A DNA stretch of 64,000 nucleotides, from assembly GCA_016707445.1 (NCBI GenBank), contig JADJHR010000013.1:30733-94732 (forward strand). The letters run 5' to 3'. Below, in pieces: positions 45,455 to 53,106 of this stretch (positions within the stretch are counted from its first letter, which is position 1; every line of letters starts with the position of its first letter). Made by a program: the position numbers and the translations under genes. The DNA is from Rubrivivax sp. (GTDB lineage Bacteria > Pseudomonadota > Gammaproteobacteria > Burkholderiales > Burkholderiaceae_C). Below the pieces are notes generated by a model. That model made no database searches. It was not told the DNA's origin and saw only the letters and a program-made list of their open reading frames with translations.

Positions 45455-46335
45455 GCGTCTGCGTCTTCGCTGCCGTCGGCCGCACTGCGGTTGACGCGGA
45501 ACCAGCGCACCGCGCCGCCGCGCGTCAGCATCACCGTGAAGCGCAGGCCGCCGATCGACACCGTCTCGCCGCGTCGTGGCACCCGGCCCCATTCATGGGC
45601 GACCAGGCCGCCGATGGTGTCGAAGTCGTCTTCGGGCAAGTCGGTGCCGAAGGCGCGGTTGACGGCGTCGATGTCAACGTCGCCGGCCACCCGCTGGCTG
45701 CCGTCGGCCAGCGTGTAGATGCCGTTTTCGACTTCGTTGTCGTCGAACTCGTCCTCGATCTCGCCGACGATCTCCTCGAGCACGTCCTCGATCGTGATCA
45801 GCCCGGCGGTGTTGCCGAACTCGTCGATCACGATCGCCAGGTGGTTGCGGTTGGAGCGGAAGTCGCGCAGCAGCTCGTTGAGCCGCTTGCTCTCGGGCAC
45901 GAACACCGCCGGCCGCAGCAGCGTGCGCAGGTTCAGCGTGGGCGCGCGCTGCAGCTTCAGCAAGTCCTTGGCCATCAGGATGCCGATGACGTTCTCGCGC
46001 TGGCCTTCGTACACCGGGAAGCGCGAATGCGCGGTCTGGATCACGCTGCCCAGCAGCGCGTCGTAGCCGGCATTGATGTCCAGCAAGTCCATGCGCGGGG
46101 CGGCCACCATCACGTCGCCCGCCGTCAGGTCGGCCATGCGCAGAACGCCTTCGAGCATCAGGCGCGACTCGGGCTCGATCAGCTCGCGCTGCTCGGCGTC
46201 GGCCAGCGTCTTCATCAGCTCGGCCTTGCTGTCGGGCCCCGGCGAGAGCATTTCGATCAGGCGCTCGAAGAGGCTGCGCCGGTCGGCAGGTGCGGCGGCG
46301 GCGCGCTGCGGCCGACTCGGATGAGGGTCTGACAC
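45451..46335 (-). CDS. corC: CorC/HlyC-family CBS-domain transporter-associated protein
   Basis: 294 residues from GTG 46335. SLFERLIEML and LADAEQRELIEPESRLMLEGV open the protein, then two CBS domains (VMVAAPRMDLLD ... SRFPVYEGQRENVIGILMAKDL ... AIVIDEFGNTAGLITIEDVLEEIVGEI) and a CorC_HlyC FAD-like domain at the C-terminus (YTLADGSQRVAGDVDIDAVN). It has no membrane part, like E. coli CorC/YbeX, which is associated with Mg2+/Co2+ efflux and ribosome function. It is coupled to lnt, the conserved arrangement. Confidence 0.94.
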   Translation of the reverse strand: MSDPHPSRPQRAAAAPADRRSLFERLIEMLSPGPDSKAELMKTLADAEQRELIEPESRLMLEGVLRMADLTAGDVMVAAPRMDLLDINAGYDALLGSVIQTAHSRFPVYEGQRENVIGILMAKDLLKLQRAPTLNLRTLLRPAVFVPESKRLNELLRDFRSNRNHLAIVIDEFGNTAGLITIEDVLEEIVGEIEDEFDDNEVENGIYTLADGSQRVAGDVDIDAVNRAFGTDLPEDDFDTIGGLVAHEWGRVPRRGETVSIGGLRFTVMLTRGGAVRWFRVNRSAADGSEDADA

Positions 46336-46491
46336 GGCGGTGTCGGTAGTCGGGACGGGGCCGAGAATACCCCAGCGCAGGGGGCCTTGACACAGGCCGG
46401 GCCTTGTCCCACAGTCCGGCGCCCTCATCTGGAGGGGTGTGCATTGCGCACCCACCCAACGATCAGACACCAGCGACCACCGCACGCCACC

Positions 46492-47526
46492 ATGACCACC
46501 GGCCTCATTCCCGCCACCATCCTCACCGGCTTTCTCGGCAGCGGCAAGACCACCTTGCTCAAGCGCGTGCTCAGCGAAGCCCACGGCCAGAAGATCGCCG
46601 TGATCGAGAACGAGTTCGGCGAAGAGAACATCGACAACGAGATCCTGGTGGCCGACACCCAGGAGCAGATCATCCAGATGAACAACGGCTGCGTGTGCTG
46701 CACCATCCGCGAGGACCTGCGCACGACGCTGACCGATCTGGCCGAGAAGCGCCGCAAAGGCGAATTGAGCTTCGACCGCGTGGTGATCGAGACCACCGGG
46801 CTGGCCGACCCCGGCCCGGTGGCGCAGACCTTCTTCATGGACGACGTGATCGCCGAGAGCTACCTGCTTGACTCGATCCTGACCCTGGTCGACGCCAAGC
46901 ACGCCGAAAGCCAGCTCGACACGCGCCAGGAGGCGCGCCGCCAGGTGGGTTTTGCCGACCAGATCTTCATCAGCAAGTCCGACCTGGTGGCCCAGGACGA
47001 GGTCGATGCCCTGATGCACCGCCTGAAGCACATGAACCCGCGCGCGCCGCAGCGCAAGGTGCATTTCGGCGAAGTGCCGATTGCCCAGGTGTTCGACCTG
47101 AAGGGGTTCAACCTGAATGCCAAGCTCGACATCGACCCCGAGTTCCTGAATGATGACGGCGGCGGGCACGAACACCACGACCACGAACACGACGAGCACT
47201 GCGACCACCCGCATCACCACGCGCACGACGACGACGTCAAGTCCTTCGTCTTTCGCTCGAAAAAGGCCTTCAACCCGGCCAAGCTGGAGGATTTCCTGGG
47301 CGCCATCGTGCAGGTCTACGGGCCGAAGATGCTGCGTTACAAGGGCGTGCTGTACATGAAGGGCAGCGACCGCAAGGTGGTCTTCCAGGGCGTGCACCAG
47401 CTGATGGGCAGCGACCTGGGCCCGAAGTGGGCGCCGGGCGAGGACAAGGGCAGCAAGATGGTTTTCATCGGCATCGACCTGCCCAAGGACGTGTTGATGC
47501 AAGGGCTGGAGCAATGCCTGGTTTGA
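46492..47526 (+). CDS. COG0523 (CobW/YjiA-like) metal-binding GTPase
   Basis: 344 residues from ATG 46492. G3E GTPase: Walker A TGFLGSGKTTLLKRV, the metal motif NNGCVCCTI (CxCC), ETTGLADPGP, and KSDL (SKSDLVAQDE). A His/Asp-rich loop follows at about 220-245 (GGHEHHDHEHDEHCDH, then PHHHAHDDD) before the CobW C-terminal domain. These proteins deliver zinc, cobalt or other metals. The His-rich loop and the dksA neighbour favour a zinc role over cobalamin synthesis, but this is inference. It is divergent from corC. Confidence 0.92.
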   Translation: MTTGLIPATILTGFLGSGKTTLLKRVLSEAHGQKIAVIENEFGEENIDNEILVADTQEQIIQMNNGCVCCTIREDLRTTLTDLAEKRRKGELSFDRVVIETTGLADPGPVAQTFFMDDVIAESYLLDSILTLVDAKHAESQLDTRQEARRQVGFADQIFISKSDLVAQDEVDALMHRLKHMNPRAPQRKVHFGEVPIAQVFDLKGFNLNAKLDIDPEFLNDDGGGHEHHDHEHDEHCDHPHHHAHDDDVKSFVFRSKKAFNPAKLEDFLGAIVQVYGPKMLRYKGVLYMKGSDRKVVFQGVHQLMGSDLGPKWAPGEDKGSKMVFIGIDLPKDVLMQGLEQCLV

Positions 47527-47566
47527 GCATTAGCCGGCACCGGCCCGGCCTGTTGGCCGACGTGGC

Positions 47567-47572
47567 TACAAT
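47567..47572 (+). promoter_or_regulatory. -10-like element upstream of dksA
   Basis: TACAAT lies 89 bases before the dksA start in the gap after the GTPase gene. A matching -35 element is not clear. It suggests dksA has its own promoter in addition to any readthrough. Confidence 0.35.
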
Positions 47573-47660
47573 CCGCGCGCCCTCGGCACCGTCCGGGGCA
47601 GCGAAGGCACCGTTGCGTGCCGGCCTGCAGCCCGGGTGATCCAGAGGCGAGGAGACCCCT

Positions 47661-48371
47661 GTGAGCAAGCCTCCGGCCAAACCGGCCCCCGACCGCAAGA
47701 CGCCCACCGGCAAGGTGGCTGCCACCGCCGCGGGCCCAGGTGCTGAACTGCCCAAGACGGCTGCGAAGGCAGCCGCCAAGGCCGCTGCAACCGCATCCGC
47801 GCCCGTGGCTGTGGCCGCGGCGCCCGTCTCCAACCGATTCACCGACCGCTTTGCGCCCGCGCGCCCGAACCCGAGACCCGAACCCTTGCCCATGGAAGCG
47901 CTCAAGCCCGCCGCGAAGGTGGACCCCAAGGTTGCCAACGCCTGGAAGCAAAAGGCCGGCCGCGATCTGACCGAGGCCGAATTGCTCGCCATGCCCGAGG
48001 GCGAGTACATGAACGACAAGCAGCTGGACTTCTTCCGCGCCCGCCTGCAGCAGCAGAAGGACGATCTGCTCAGCAATGCCGGTGAAACCACCGAGCACCT
48101 GCGCGAAGACACCACCATCGTGCCCGACCCCGCCGACCGCGCCACGATCGAGGAAGAGCACGCGCTGGAACTGCGCACGCGCGACCGCGAGCGCAAGCTG
48201 CTGAAGAAGATCGCGCAGTCGCTGGCGCGGCTGGACAGCGGCGACTACGGCTATTGCGACGAAACCGGCGAGCCCATCGGCCTGGCCCGGTTGATGGCCC
48301 GCCCGACCGCCACGCTGTCACTCGAGGCGCAACAGCGCCGCGAACTGAAACAGAAGATGTTCGGTGACTGA
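47661..48371 (+). CDS. dksA: RNA polymerase-binding transcription factor DksA
   Basis: 236 residues from GTG 47661. The first ~95 residues are Ala/Pro/Lys-rich and low in complexity, an extension beyond the ~150-residue E. coli protein. Then comes the DksA core: LTEAELLAMPEGEYMNDKQL, the coiled coil (FFRARLQQQKDDLLSNAGET), with DPADRATIEEEHALELRTRD, and DSGDYGYCDETGEPIGLARL followed by ARPTATLSLEAQQRREL. DksA enters the polymerase secondary channel and works with ppGpp in the stringent response. Of the four zinc-finger Cys positions only one is Cys here, so zinc binding is doubtful. Confidence 0.93.
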   Translation: MSKPPAKPAPDRKTPTGKVAATAAGPGAELPKTAAKAAAKAAATASAPVAVAAAPVSNRFTDRFAPARPNPRPEPLPMEALKPAAKVDPKVANAWKQKAGRDLTEAELLAMPEGEYMNDKQLDFFRARLQQQKDDLLSNAGETTEHLREDTTIVPDPADRATIEEEHALELRTRDRERKLLKKIAQSLARLDSGDYGYCDETGEPIGLARLMARPTATLSLEAQQRRELKQKMFGD

Positions 48372-48459
48372 TTCAGGCGCCTGCCAGCGTCTGAACTGAA
48401 TCCCCCGGGTGGGGGCCGAGTCGGGCGGGGTGCCGCTGCCGCGTTACCATAAGCCCAGC

Positions 48460-50202
48460 ATGGCCGAGAACGAAAGCTTCTTCCGCAAAGTGGTGCGATT
48501 TGTCGCCAATCCGGCCACCGATTGGAACGAGCTGAACTCGCGCCGCGACGATGGGCGTGAGCTGGAGCTCGAGAAGTCCGAGCTCAAGGCGATGATCGAG
48601 CGCAAGCGGCGCAACGACTTCGTCCGCAAGCGCGAGTTCGACATGCTGCGCAAGGTGCGCCGCGAAGGCCTGTCGCCGGAACAACTGGCGGCGCTGGGCA
48701 GTTCGTCGAAGCTGGATGATTCCGAGGTGCGGCTGTACGACGGCGACAGCCGGTCCACGCGCACCGAGGGCGTCAAGGCCAAGATCGACGAGATCGAACA
48801 GCAGATGGTCGGCGAGGCCAGCGGTTTCTCGTCAGCGCCCGCCCCGGCGCGCAAGCCTGTCTATTTCGAGGCGCCGCGAGACGTGCCGCCTGCGTCGCCA
48901 CGCGCGCCGACGGCGCCGGACATCGATCTTGGCGGCGAACTGATCGACGACGCCGACCAGCTGCCGGCGCTGCCACCCTTGCCCGACCTCGATCAACCGC
49001 CTCGGGCCACGGCGGCGGCCAAGATGTCGGTCGGCCTGCCGCCGCTGGCGCCGATGTCGACCACCACGTCGATCGAAACGGTCGATTTCAACAGCCCGCT
49101 GGCCGTTGAAGTCAGCGAGGTCATGCACGACCCCGACCTCGACGAGCCCGTGATCGCCTTCGCCAACGCCGATTTCGACAGCTGCGAGCAGTCGCTGCAG
49201 CGTGCCACGTCAGCCGGCGGCGGCCGCCACCAGCACGCCGAGACCTGGCTGGTGCTGTTCGACCTGTACCGCGCCACCGGCCAGCAGCAGCGCTTCGAGA
49301 GCCTGGCGATCGACTACGCGCAGCAGTTCGGCTGGTCGGCGCCGCAGTGGTACTCGTTGCCCAAGATGGTGGCCGACGCCGTGGCCGAGGACCGCCCCGC
49401 ACGGCCGGTCGGGCATGAGTCGGTGGGCTGGACGGCACCTGCCGAGCTCGACATCGACGCGGTGGCGCGGCTGCGGGCGCAGACCCTGCAGATGCCGCTG
49501 CCCTGGGTTTTCGACTGGGCCAGGCTGCAGCGCATCGACGCCGAGGCGGCGATGCAGCTGTCGATGCTGTTCCGCCTGTGGGCCGGGCAGGCCCTGGAGA
49601 TGCGCTGGCTGTCCGGCGAGCGCCTGTTCACCGTGCTGCAGGAAGCCGCACCCACCGGCGTCAAGGACGCCGACCCGGCCTTCTGGCTGACGCGCCTGGA
49701 TGCGCTGCGCCTGGTCAACCGCCCCGACCAGTTCGACGAGGCGGCGATCGACTACTGCGTCACCTACGAGGTATCGCCGCCGTCGTGGGAGCCCACGCGC
49801 TGCAACGTGCGCATCAGCGGCTCCACCTTGTCCACGCGCCAGCCGCAGTCGTCGGTGCTGACCGAGGCGAACACCGGCTTTGTCGAGTCCAGCCTGCTCG
49901 AGGAAACCGCCAGCGCAGCACAGATCGCATCGGTGGAACTCTCGGGCCAGCTGGTGGGTGACATCAGCGCCACGCTGAACGGGCTGAACGAAGGCGTGGG
50001 CACCGCGTCGACCGTCAGCGTGTCGTGCACGCGGCTGATCCGGGTCGACTTCATCGCCGCCGGCGACCTGCTGAACTGGGTGCTGGCCAAGAAGAGCGAG
50101 AACCGCGCGATTCACTTCATCGACACGCACCGCCTGGTGGCGCTGTTCTTCGGCGCGATGGGCATCAACGAACACGCCAAGGTGCAGGTGCGCAAGAACT
50201 GA
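48460..50202 (+). CDS. large uncharacterised protein between dksA and hslV (STAS-like C-terminus)
   Basis: 580 residues from ATG 48460; 48409 is an in-frame earlier ATG. The N-terminus is charged and helical (FFRKVVRFVANPATDWNEL ... ELEKSELKAMIERKRRNDFV), followed by a Pro/Asp-rich linker (about 130-230), then a helical TPR-like part (QHAETWLVLFDLYRATGQQQ), and a C-terminal segment with an alternating strand-helix pattern (SVSCTRLIRVDFIAAGDLLN, then FIDTHRLVALFFGAMGINEH) that resembles a STAS-like fold. There is no enzyme motif. Related proteins seem to occur in the same slot in other Burkholderiales; I do not know a function. Confidence 0.75.
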   Translation: MAENESFFRKVVRFVANPATDWNELNSRRDDGRELELEKSELKAMIERKRRNDFVRKREFDMLRKVRREGLSPEQLAALGSSSKLDDSEVRLYDGDSRSTRTEGVKAKIDEIEQQMVGEASGFSSAPAPARKPVYFEAPRDVPPASPRAPTAPDIDLGGELIDDADQLPALPPLPDLDQPPRATAAAKMSVGLPPLAPMSTTTSIETVDFNSPLAVEVSEVMHDPDLDEPVIAFANADFDSCEQSLQRATSAGGGRHQHAETWLVLFDLYRATGQQQRFESLAIDYAQQFGWSAPQWYSLPKMVADAVAEDRPARPVGHESVGWTAPAELDIDAVARLRAQTLQMPLPWVFDWARLQRIDAEAAMQLSMLFRLWAGQALEMRWLSGERLFTVLQEAAPTGVKDADPAFWLTRLDALRLVNRPDQFDEAAIDYCVTYEVSPPSWEPTRCNVRISGSTLSTRQPQSSVLTEANTGFVESSLLEETASAAQIASVELSGQLVGDISATLNGLNEGVGTASTVSVSCTRLIRVDFIAAGDLLNWVLAKKSENRAIHFIDTHRLVALFFGAMGINEHAKVQVRKN

Positions 50203-50271
50203 CCGGCTGCGCTGCCCATGGCAGCCCATGGGGTTTGAATTCCCGCCCCTGCCCACATCTGCTGGCCATCT

Positions 50272-50808
50272 ATGGAACCCTATCACGGCACCACCATCGT
50301 CAGCGTGCGCCGCGGCACGAGCGTTGCGCTCGGCGGCGACGGCCAGGTCACGCTGGGCAACATCGTCGTCAAGGCCAGCGCGCGCAAGGTGCGCAAGCTG
50401 CACCGCGACCAGGTGCTGGCCGGCTTTGCCGGCGCCACCGCCGACGCCTTCACGCTGTTCGAGCGCTTCGAGGCCAAGCTCGAAAAGCACCAGGGCCACC
50501 TGGTGCGTGCGGCCATCGAGCTGACCAAGGACTGGCGCACCGACCGCGTGCTGCGCCGCCTGGAAGCCATGCTCGCGGTGGCCGACAAGGAGGCCTCGCT
50601 GATCATCACCGGCAACGGCGACGTGCTCGAGCCCGAGCACGGCATCATCGCCATCGGCTCCGGCGGCGCCTATGCGCAGGCCGCGGCGCGCGCGCTGCTC
50701 GAGCACACCGAGATGGCGCCCGAGCACATCGTCAAGCGCTCGCTCGAGATCGCCGGCGACCTGTGCATCTACACCAACCAGAGTCACACGGTCGAGGTGC
50801 TGGAATGA
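50272..50808 (+). CDS. hslV: ATP-dependent protease subunit HslV
   Basis: 178 residues. The mature protein begins at the catalytic Thr in YHGTTIVSVRRGTSVALGGD. GFAGATADAFTLFERFEAKL and the C-terminal IGSGGAYAQAAARALLEHTE and DLCIYTNQSHTVEVLE are typical. A proteasome-like dodecameric peptidase driven by HslU; heat-shock protease. Stop and hslU start overlap as ATGA. Confidence 0.97.
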   Translation: MEPYHGTTIVSVRRGTSVALGGDGQVTLGNIVVKASARKVRKLHRDQVLAGFAGATADAFTLFERFEAKLEKHQGHLVRAAIELTKDWRTDRVLRRLEAMLAVADKEASLIITGNGDVLEPEHGIIAIGSGGAYAQAAARALLEHTEMAPEHIVKRSLEIAGDLCIYTNQSHTVEVLE

Positions 50809-52142
50809 ACGGCCAGAGCATGACGCCGCAGGAGATCGTCTCCGAACTCGACCGCCACATCGTCGGCCAGCACAAGGCCAAGCGCGCGGTGGCCATCGCG
50901 CTGCGCAACCGCTGGCGGCGCCAGCAGGTCGACGAGAAGCTGCGCAACGAGATCACGCCCAAGAACATCCTGATGATCGGCCCCACCGGCGTCGGCAAGA
51001 CCGAGATCGCGCGCCGCCTGGCGCGGCTGGCCGATGCGCCCTTCATCAAGGTCGAGGCGACCAAGTTCACCGAAGTCGGCTATGTCGGCAAGGACGTCGA
51101 TTCCATCGTGCGCGACCTGGTCGAGGTGGCGGTCAAGCAGGAGCGCGAGCGCCAGGTGCGCGCCAAGCACGCGCTGGCCGAAGATGCAGCCGAAGAGCGC
51201 ATCCTCGACCTGCTGGTGCCGCCTGCGCGGTCGAGCAGCGACGCGGTGCATGCCCCCAGCCCCGAGAACACCGCGCGCCAGGTCATGCGCAAGCGCCTGC
51301 GCGAGGGCACGCTGGACGACAAGGAGATCGAGGTCGACCTGGCCGAAGCCCGGCCCGCGCTCGAGATCCTCGGGCCGCAGGGCATGGAAGAGATGGCCGA
51401 GCAGCTCAAGGGCCTGTTCTCGCAGATGGGCCAGGCCCGGCGCAAGACGCGCAAGCTGAAGATCGGCGAGGCGCGCGTGCTGCTGGTCGACGAAGAGGCG
51501 GCCAAGCTGGTCAACGAGGACGAGATCCGCAGCGCGGCGCTGGCCAATGCCGAAGGCAATGGCATCGTCTTCATCGACGAGATCGACAAGGTGGCCACAC
51601 GTTCCGAGCACAGTGGCACCGACGTCAGCCGCCAGGGCGTGCAGCGGGACCTGCTGCCGCTGGTCGAGGGCACGACGGTCAACACCAAGTACGGCATGGT
51701 CAAGACCGACCACATCCTGTTCATCGCCAGCGGCGCCTTCCACCTGGCCAAGCCGAGCGACCTGATCCCCGAGCTGCAGGGGCGCTTCCCGATCCGCGTC
51801 GAGCTCGAATCGCTGTCGGTCGACGACTTCGAGGCCATCCTCACCGGGCGCGAGGCCAGCCTCGTCGAGCAGTACCAGGCCTTGCTGGCCACCGAGGGGC
51901 TGAGCTTGCAGATCGGCCGCGATGCCGTGCGCCGGCTGGCGCAGATCGCCTTCGAGGTCAACGAGCGCACCGAGAACATCGGCGCCCGCCGCCTGTCGAC
52001 GGTGATGGAGCGGCTGCTCGACGAGGTCAGCTTCGACGCCCCCAACCGCAGCGGCCAGACGGTGACGATCGACGCTGCCGCGGTCGACGCCAGCCTGGCC
52101 GAGCTGGCGCGCAACGAGGATCTGTCGCGCTACATCCTGTAG
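50805..52142 (+). CDS. hslU: ATP-dependent protease ATPase subunit HslU
   Basis: 445 residues from ATG 50805. N-domain TPQEIVSELDRHIVGQHKAK, Walker A IGPTGVGKTEIARRLARL, pore loop GYVGKDVDSIVRDLVE, I-domain in the middle, Walker B GIVFIDEIDKVATRSE, sensor parts GRFPIRVELESLSVDDF and the C-terminal ENIGARRLSTVMERLLDEVS, ending in ...SRYIL for docking to HslV. It unfolds substrates and feeds them to HslV. Confidence 0.97.
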   Translation: MNGQSMTPQEIVSELDRHIVGQHKAKRAVAIALRNRWRRQQVDEKLRNEITPKNILMIGPTGVGKTEIARRLARLADAPFIKVEATKFTEVGYVGKDVDSIVRDLVEVAVKQERERQVRAKHALAEDAAEERILDLLVPPARSSSDAVHAPSPENTARQVMRKRLREGTLDDKEIEVDLAEARPALEILGPQGMEEMAEQLKGLFSQMGQARRKTRKLKIGEARVLLVDEEAAKLVNEDEIRSAALANAEGNGIVFIDEIDKVATRSEHSGTDVSRQGVQRDLLPLVEGTTVNTKYGMVKTDHILFIASGAFHLAKPSDLIPELQGRFPIRVELESLSVDDFEAILTGREASLVEQYQALLATEGLSLQIGRDAVRRLAQIAFEVNERTENIGARRLSTVMERLLDEVSFDAPNRSGQTVTIDAAAVDASLAELARNEDLSRYIL

Positions 52143-52155
52143 CCCGCCGATCGAT

Positions 52156-52923
52156 CTACAGCGCCAGCCGCCTCGCCTGCAGCGCCAGCAGGCCCTCGAA
52201 CAGCAGCGTGTCGACCACCTCGAAGGGCAGGTCCAGCGTCGGCGCCAGCTTGGGTGAGGCGCCGCCCGCCATCAGCAGCAGCGGTGCCTGTCCGGTGCGC
52301 TTCAGCAGCTTGCGGTGCTGGCGCTCGATGGCGCCGGCAATCGCGTTGGCGCCGCCGCTCATCAAGGCGTCGCTGGTGTTGGTCGGAAAGTCCACCACGT
52401 CCCCTGTGGGCACGCGCAGACCGGCGGTGCCGGTCTCCAGTGCACGCAGCATCAAGCCGAACCCCGGCAGGATCAGTCCGCCCAGAAAGCGGCCCTCGGT
52501 GTCGATGGCGTCCACGGTGACCGCGGTGCCCACCATCACCGCCAGCGCCGGGCGCGGCGTGCCGCCCACCAGCGCGCGCTGGCGCGCCCCCACCAGGGCC
52601 ACCCAGCGGTCGGCGCCCAGCCGGTGCGGGTGGTCGTAGCCGTTGATCACGCCCGCGTCGTGGGCGCCGGGCACCACCCAGCGCGGCGCCAGGTCCCACA
52701 GTTCGAGCTGTTCTTCCACACGGCGGCGCACCGCCTCGCCGGCGACCACGCAACCCAGCATCGAATCCGGTTCGGGCAAGGACTTCCAGTCGCTGTCGGC
52801 CAGGCTGTCGATGGCTTCGAGGAACACCGCACCCTGCCGCTGCAGTCGCGCGCCCGGATGCGGGTGGTCATAGAGCGCCCACTTCAGGCGCGTATTGCCG
52901 ATGTCGATCGCAAGAAAGCTCAT
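52156..52923 (-). CDS. coaX: type III pantothenate kinase
   Basis: 255 residues. ASKHA-fold phosphate loop FLAIDIGNTRLKWALYD at the N-terminus, GYDHPHRLGADRWVALVGAR, the Asp-rich MVGTAVTVDAIDTEGRFLGG and LILPGFGLMLRAL, and FPTNTSDALMSGGANAIAGA. It phosphorylates pantothenate, the first step to coenzyme A. birA, a frequent neighbour, is not present. Convergent with hslU and divergent from icmF. Confidence 0.94.
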   Translation of the reverse strand: MSFLAIDIGNTRLKWALYDHPHPGARLQRQGAVFLEAIDSLADSDWKSLPEPDSMLGCVVAGEAVRRRVEEQLELWDLAPRWVVPGAHDAGVINGYDHPHRLGADRWVALVGARQRALVGGTPRPALAVMVGTAVTVDAIDTEGRFLGGLILPGFGLMLRALETGTAGLRVPTGDVVDFPTNTSDALMSGGANAIAGAIERQHRKLLKRTGQAPLLLMAGGASPKLAPTLDLPFEVVDTLLFEGLLALQARRLAL

Positions 52924-53106
52924 TCAGATCCGGCCCCCGGGTGACCTGTGCAGGGTAGCAGCCCCGCCGGCACGCGCGCCGTGCCTGGGGTAAACCACGA
53001 TCGAGGGCCGGTGGCACCGCAGACCGTGTCCCGACGCCGATGGCATCATCGCTCGCTGGCGTCGACATCGACGCCAGTCAGCCGCCTACCCGACGAGAGC
53101 GTGTCC

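Noticed and set aside
46336..46491. Zur operator upstream of the COG0523 GTPase
   Set aside because: No AT-rich palindrome resembling known Zur boxes is visible in the intergenic region.
47160..47235. CAC/GAC-rich stretch as a DNA repeat
   Set aside because: It is the His/Asp-rich loop of the GTPase; the repetition is at codon level and serves metal binding.
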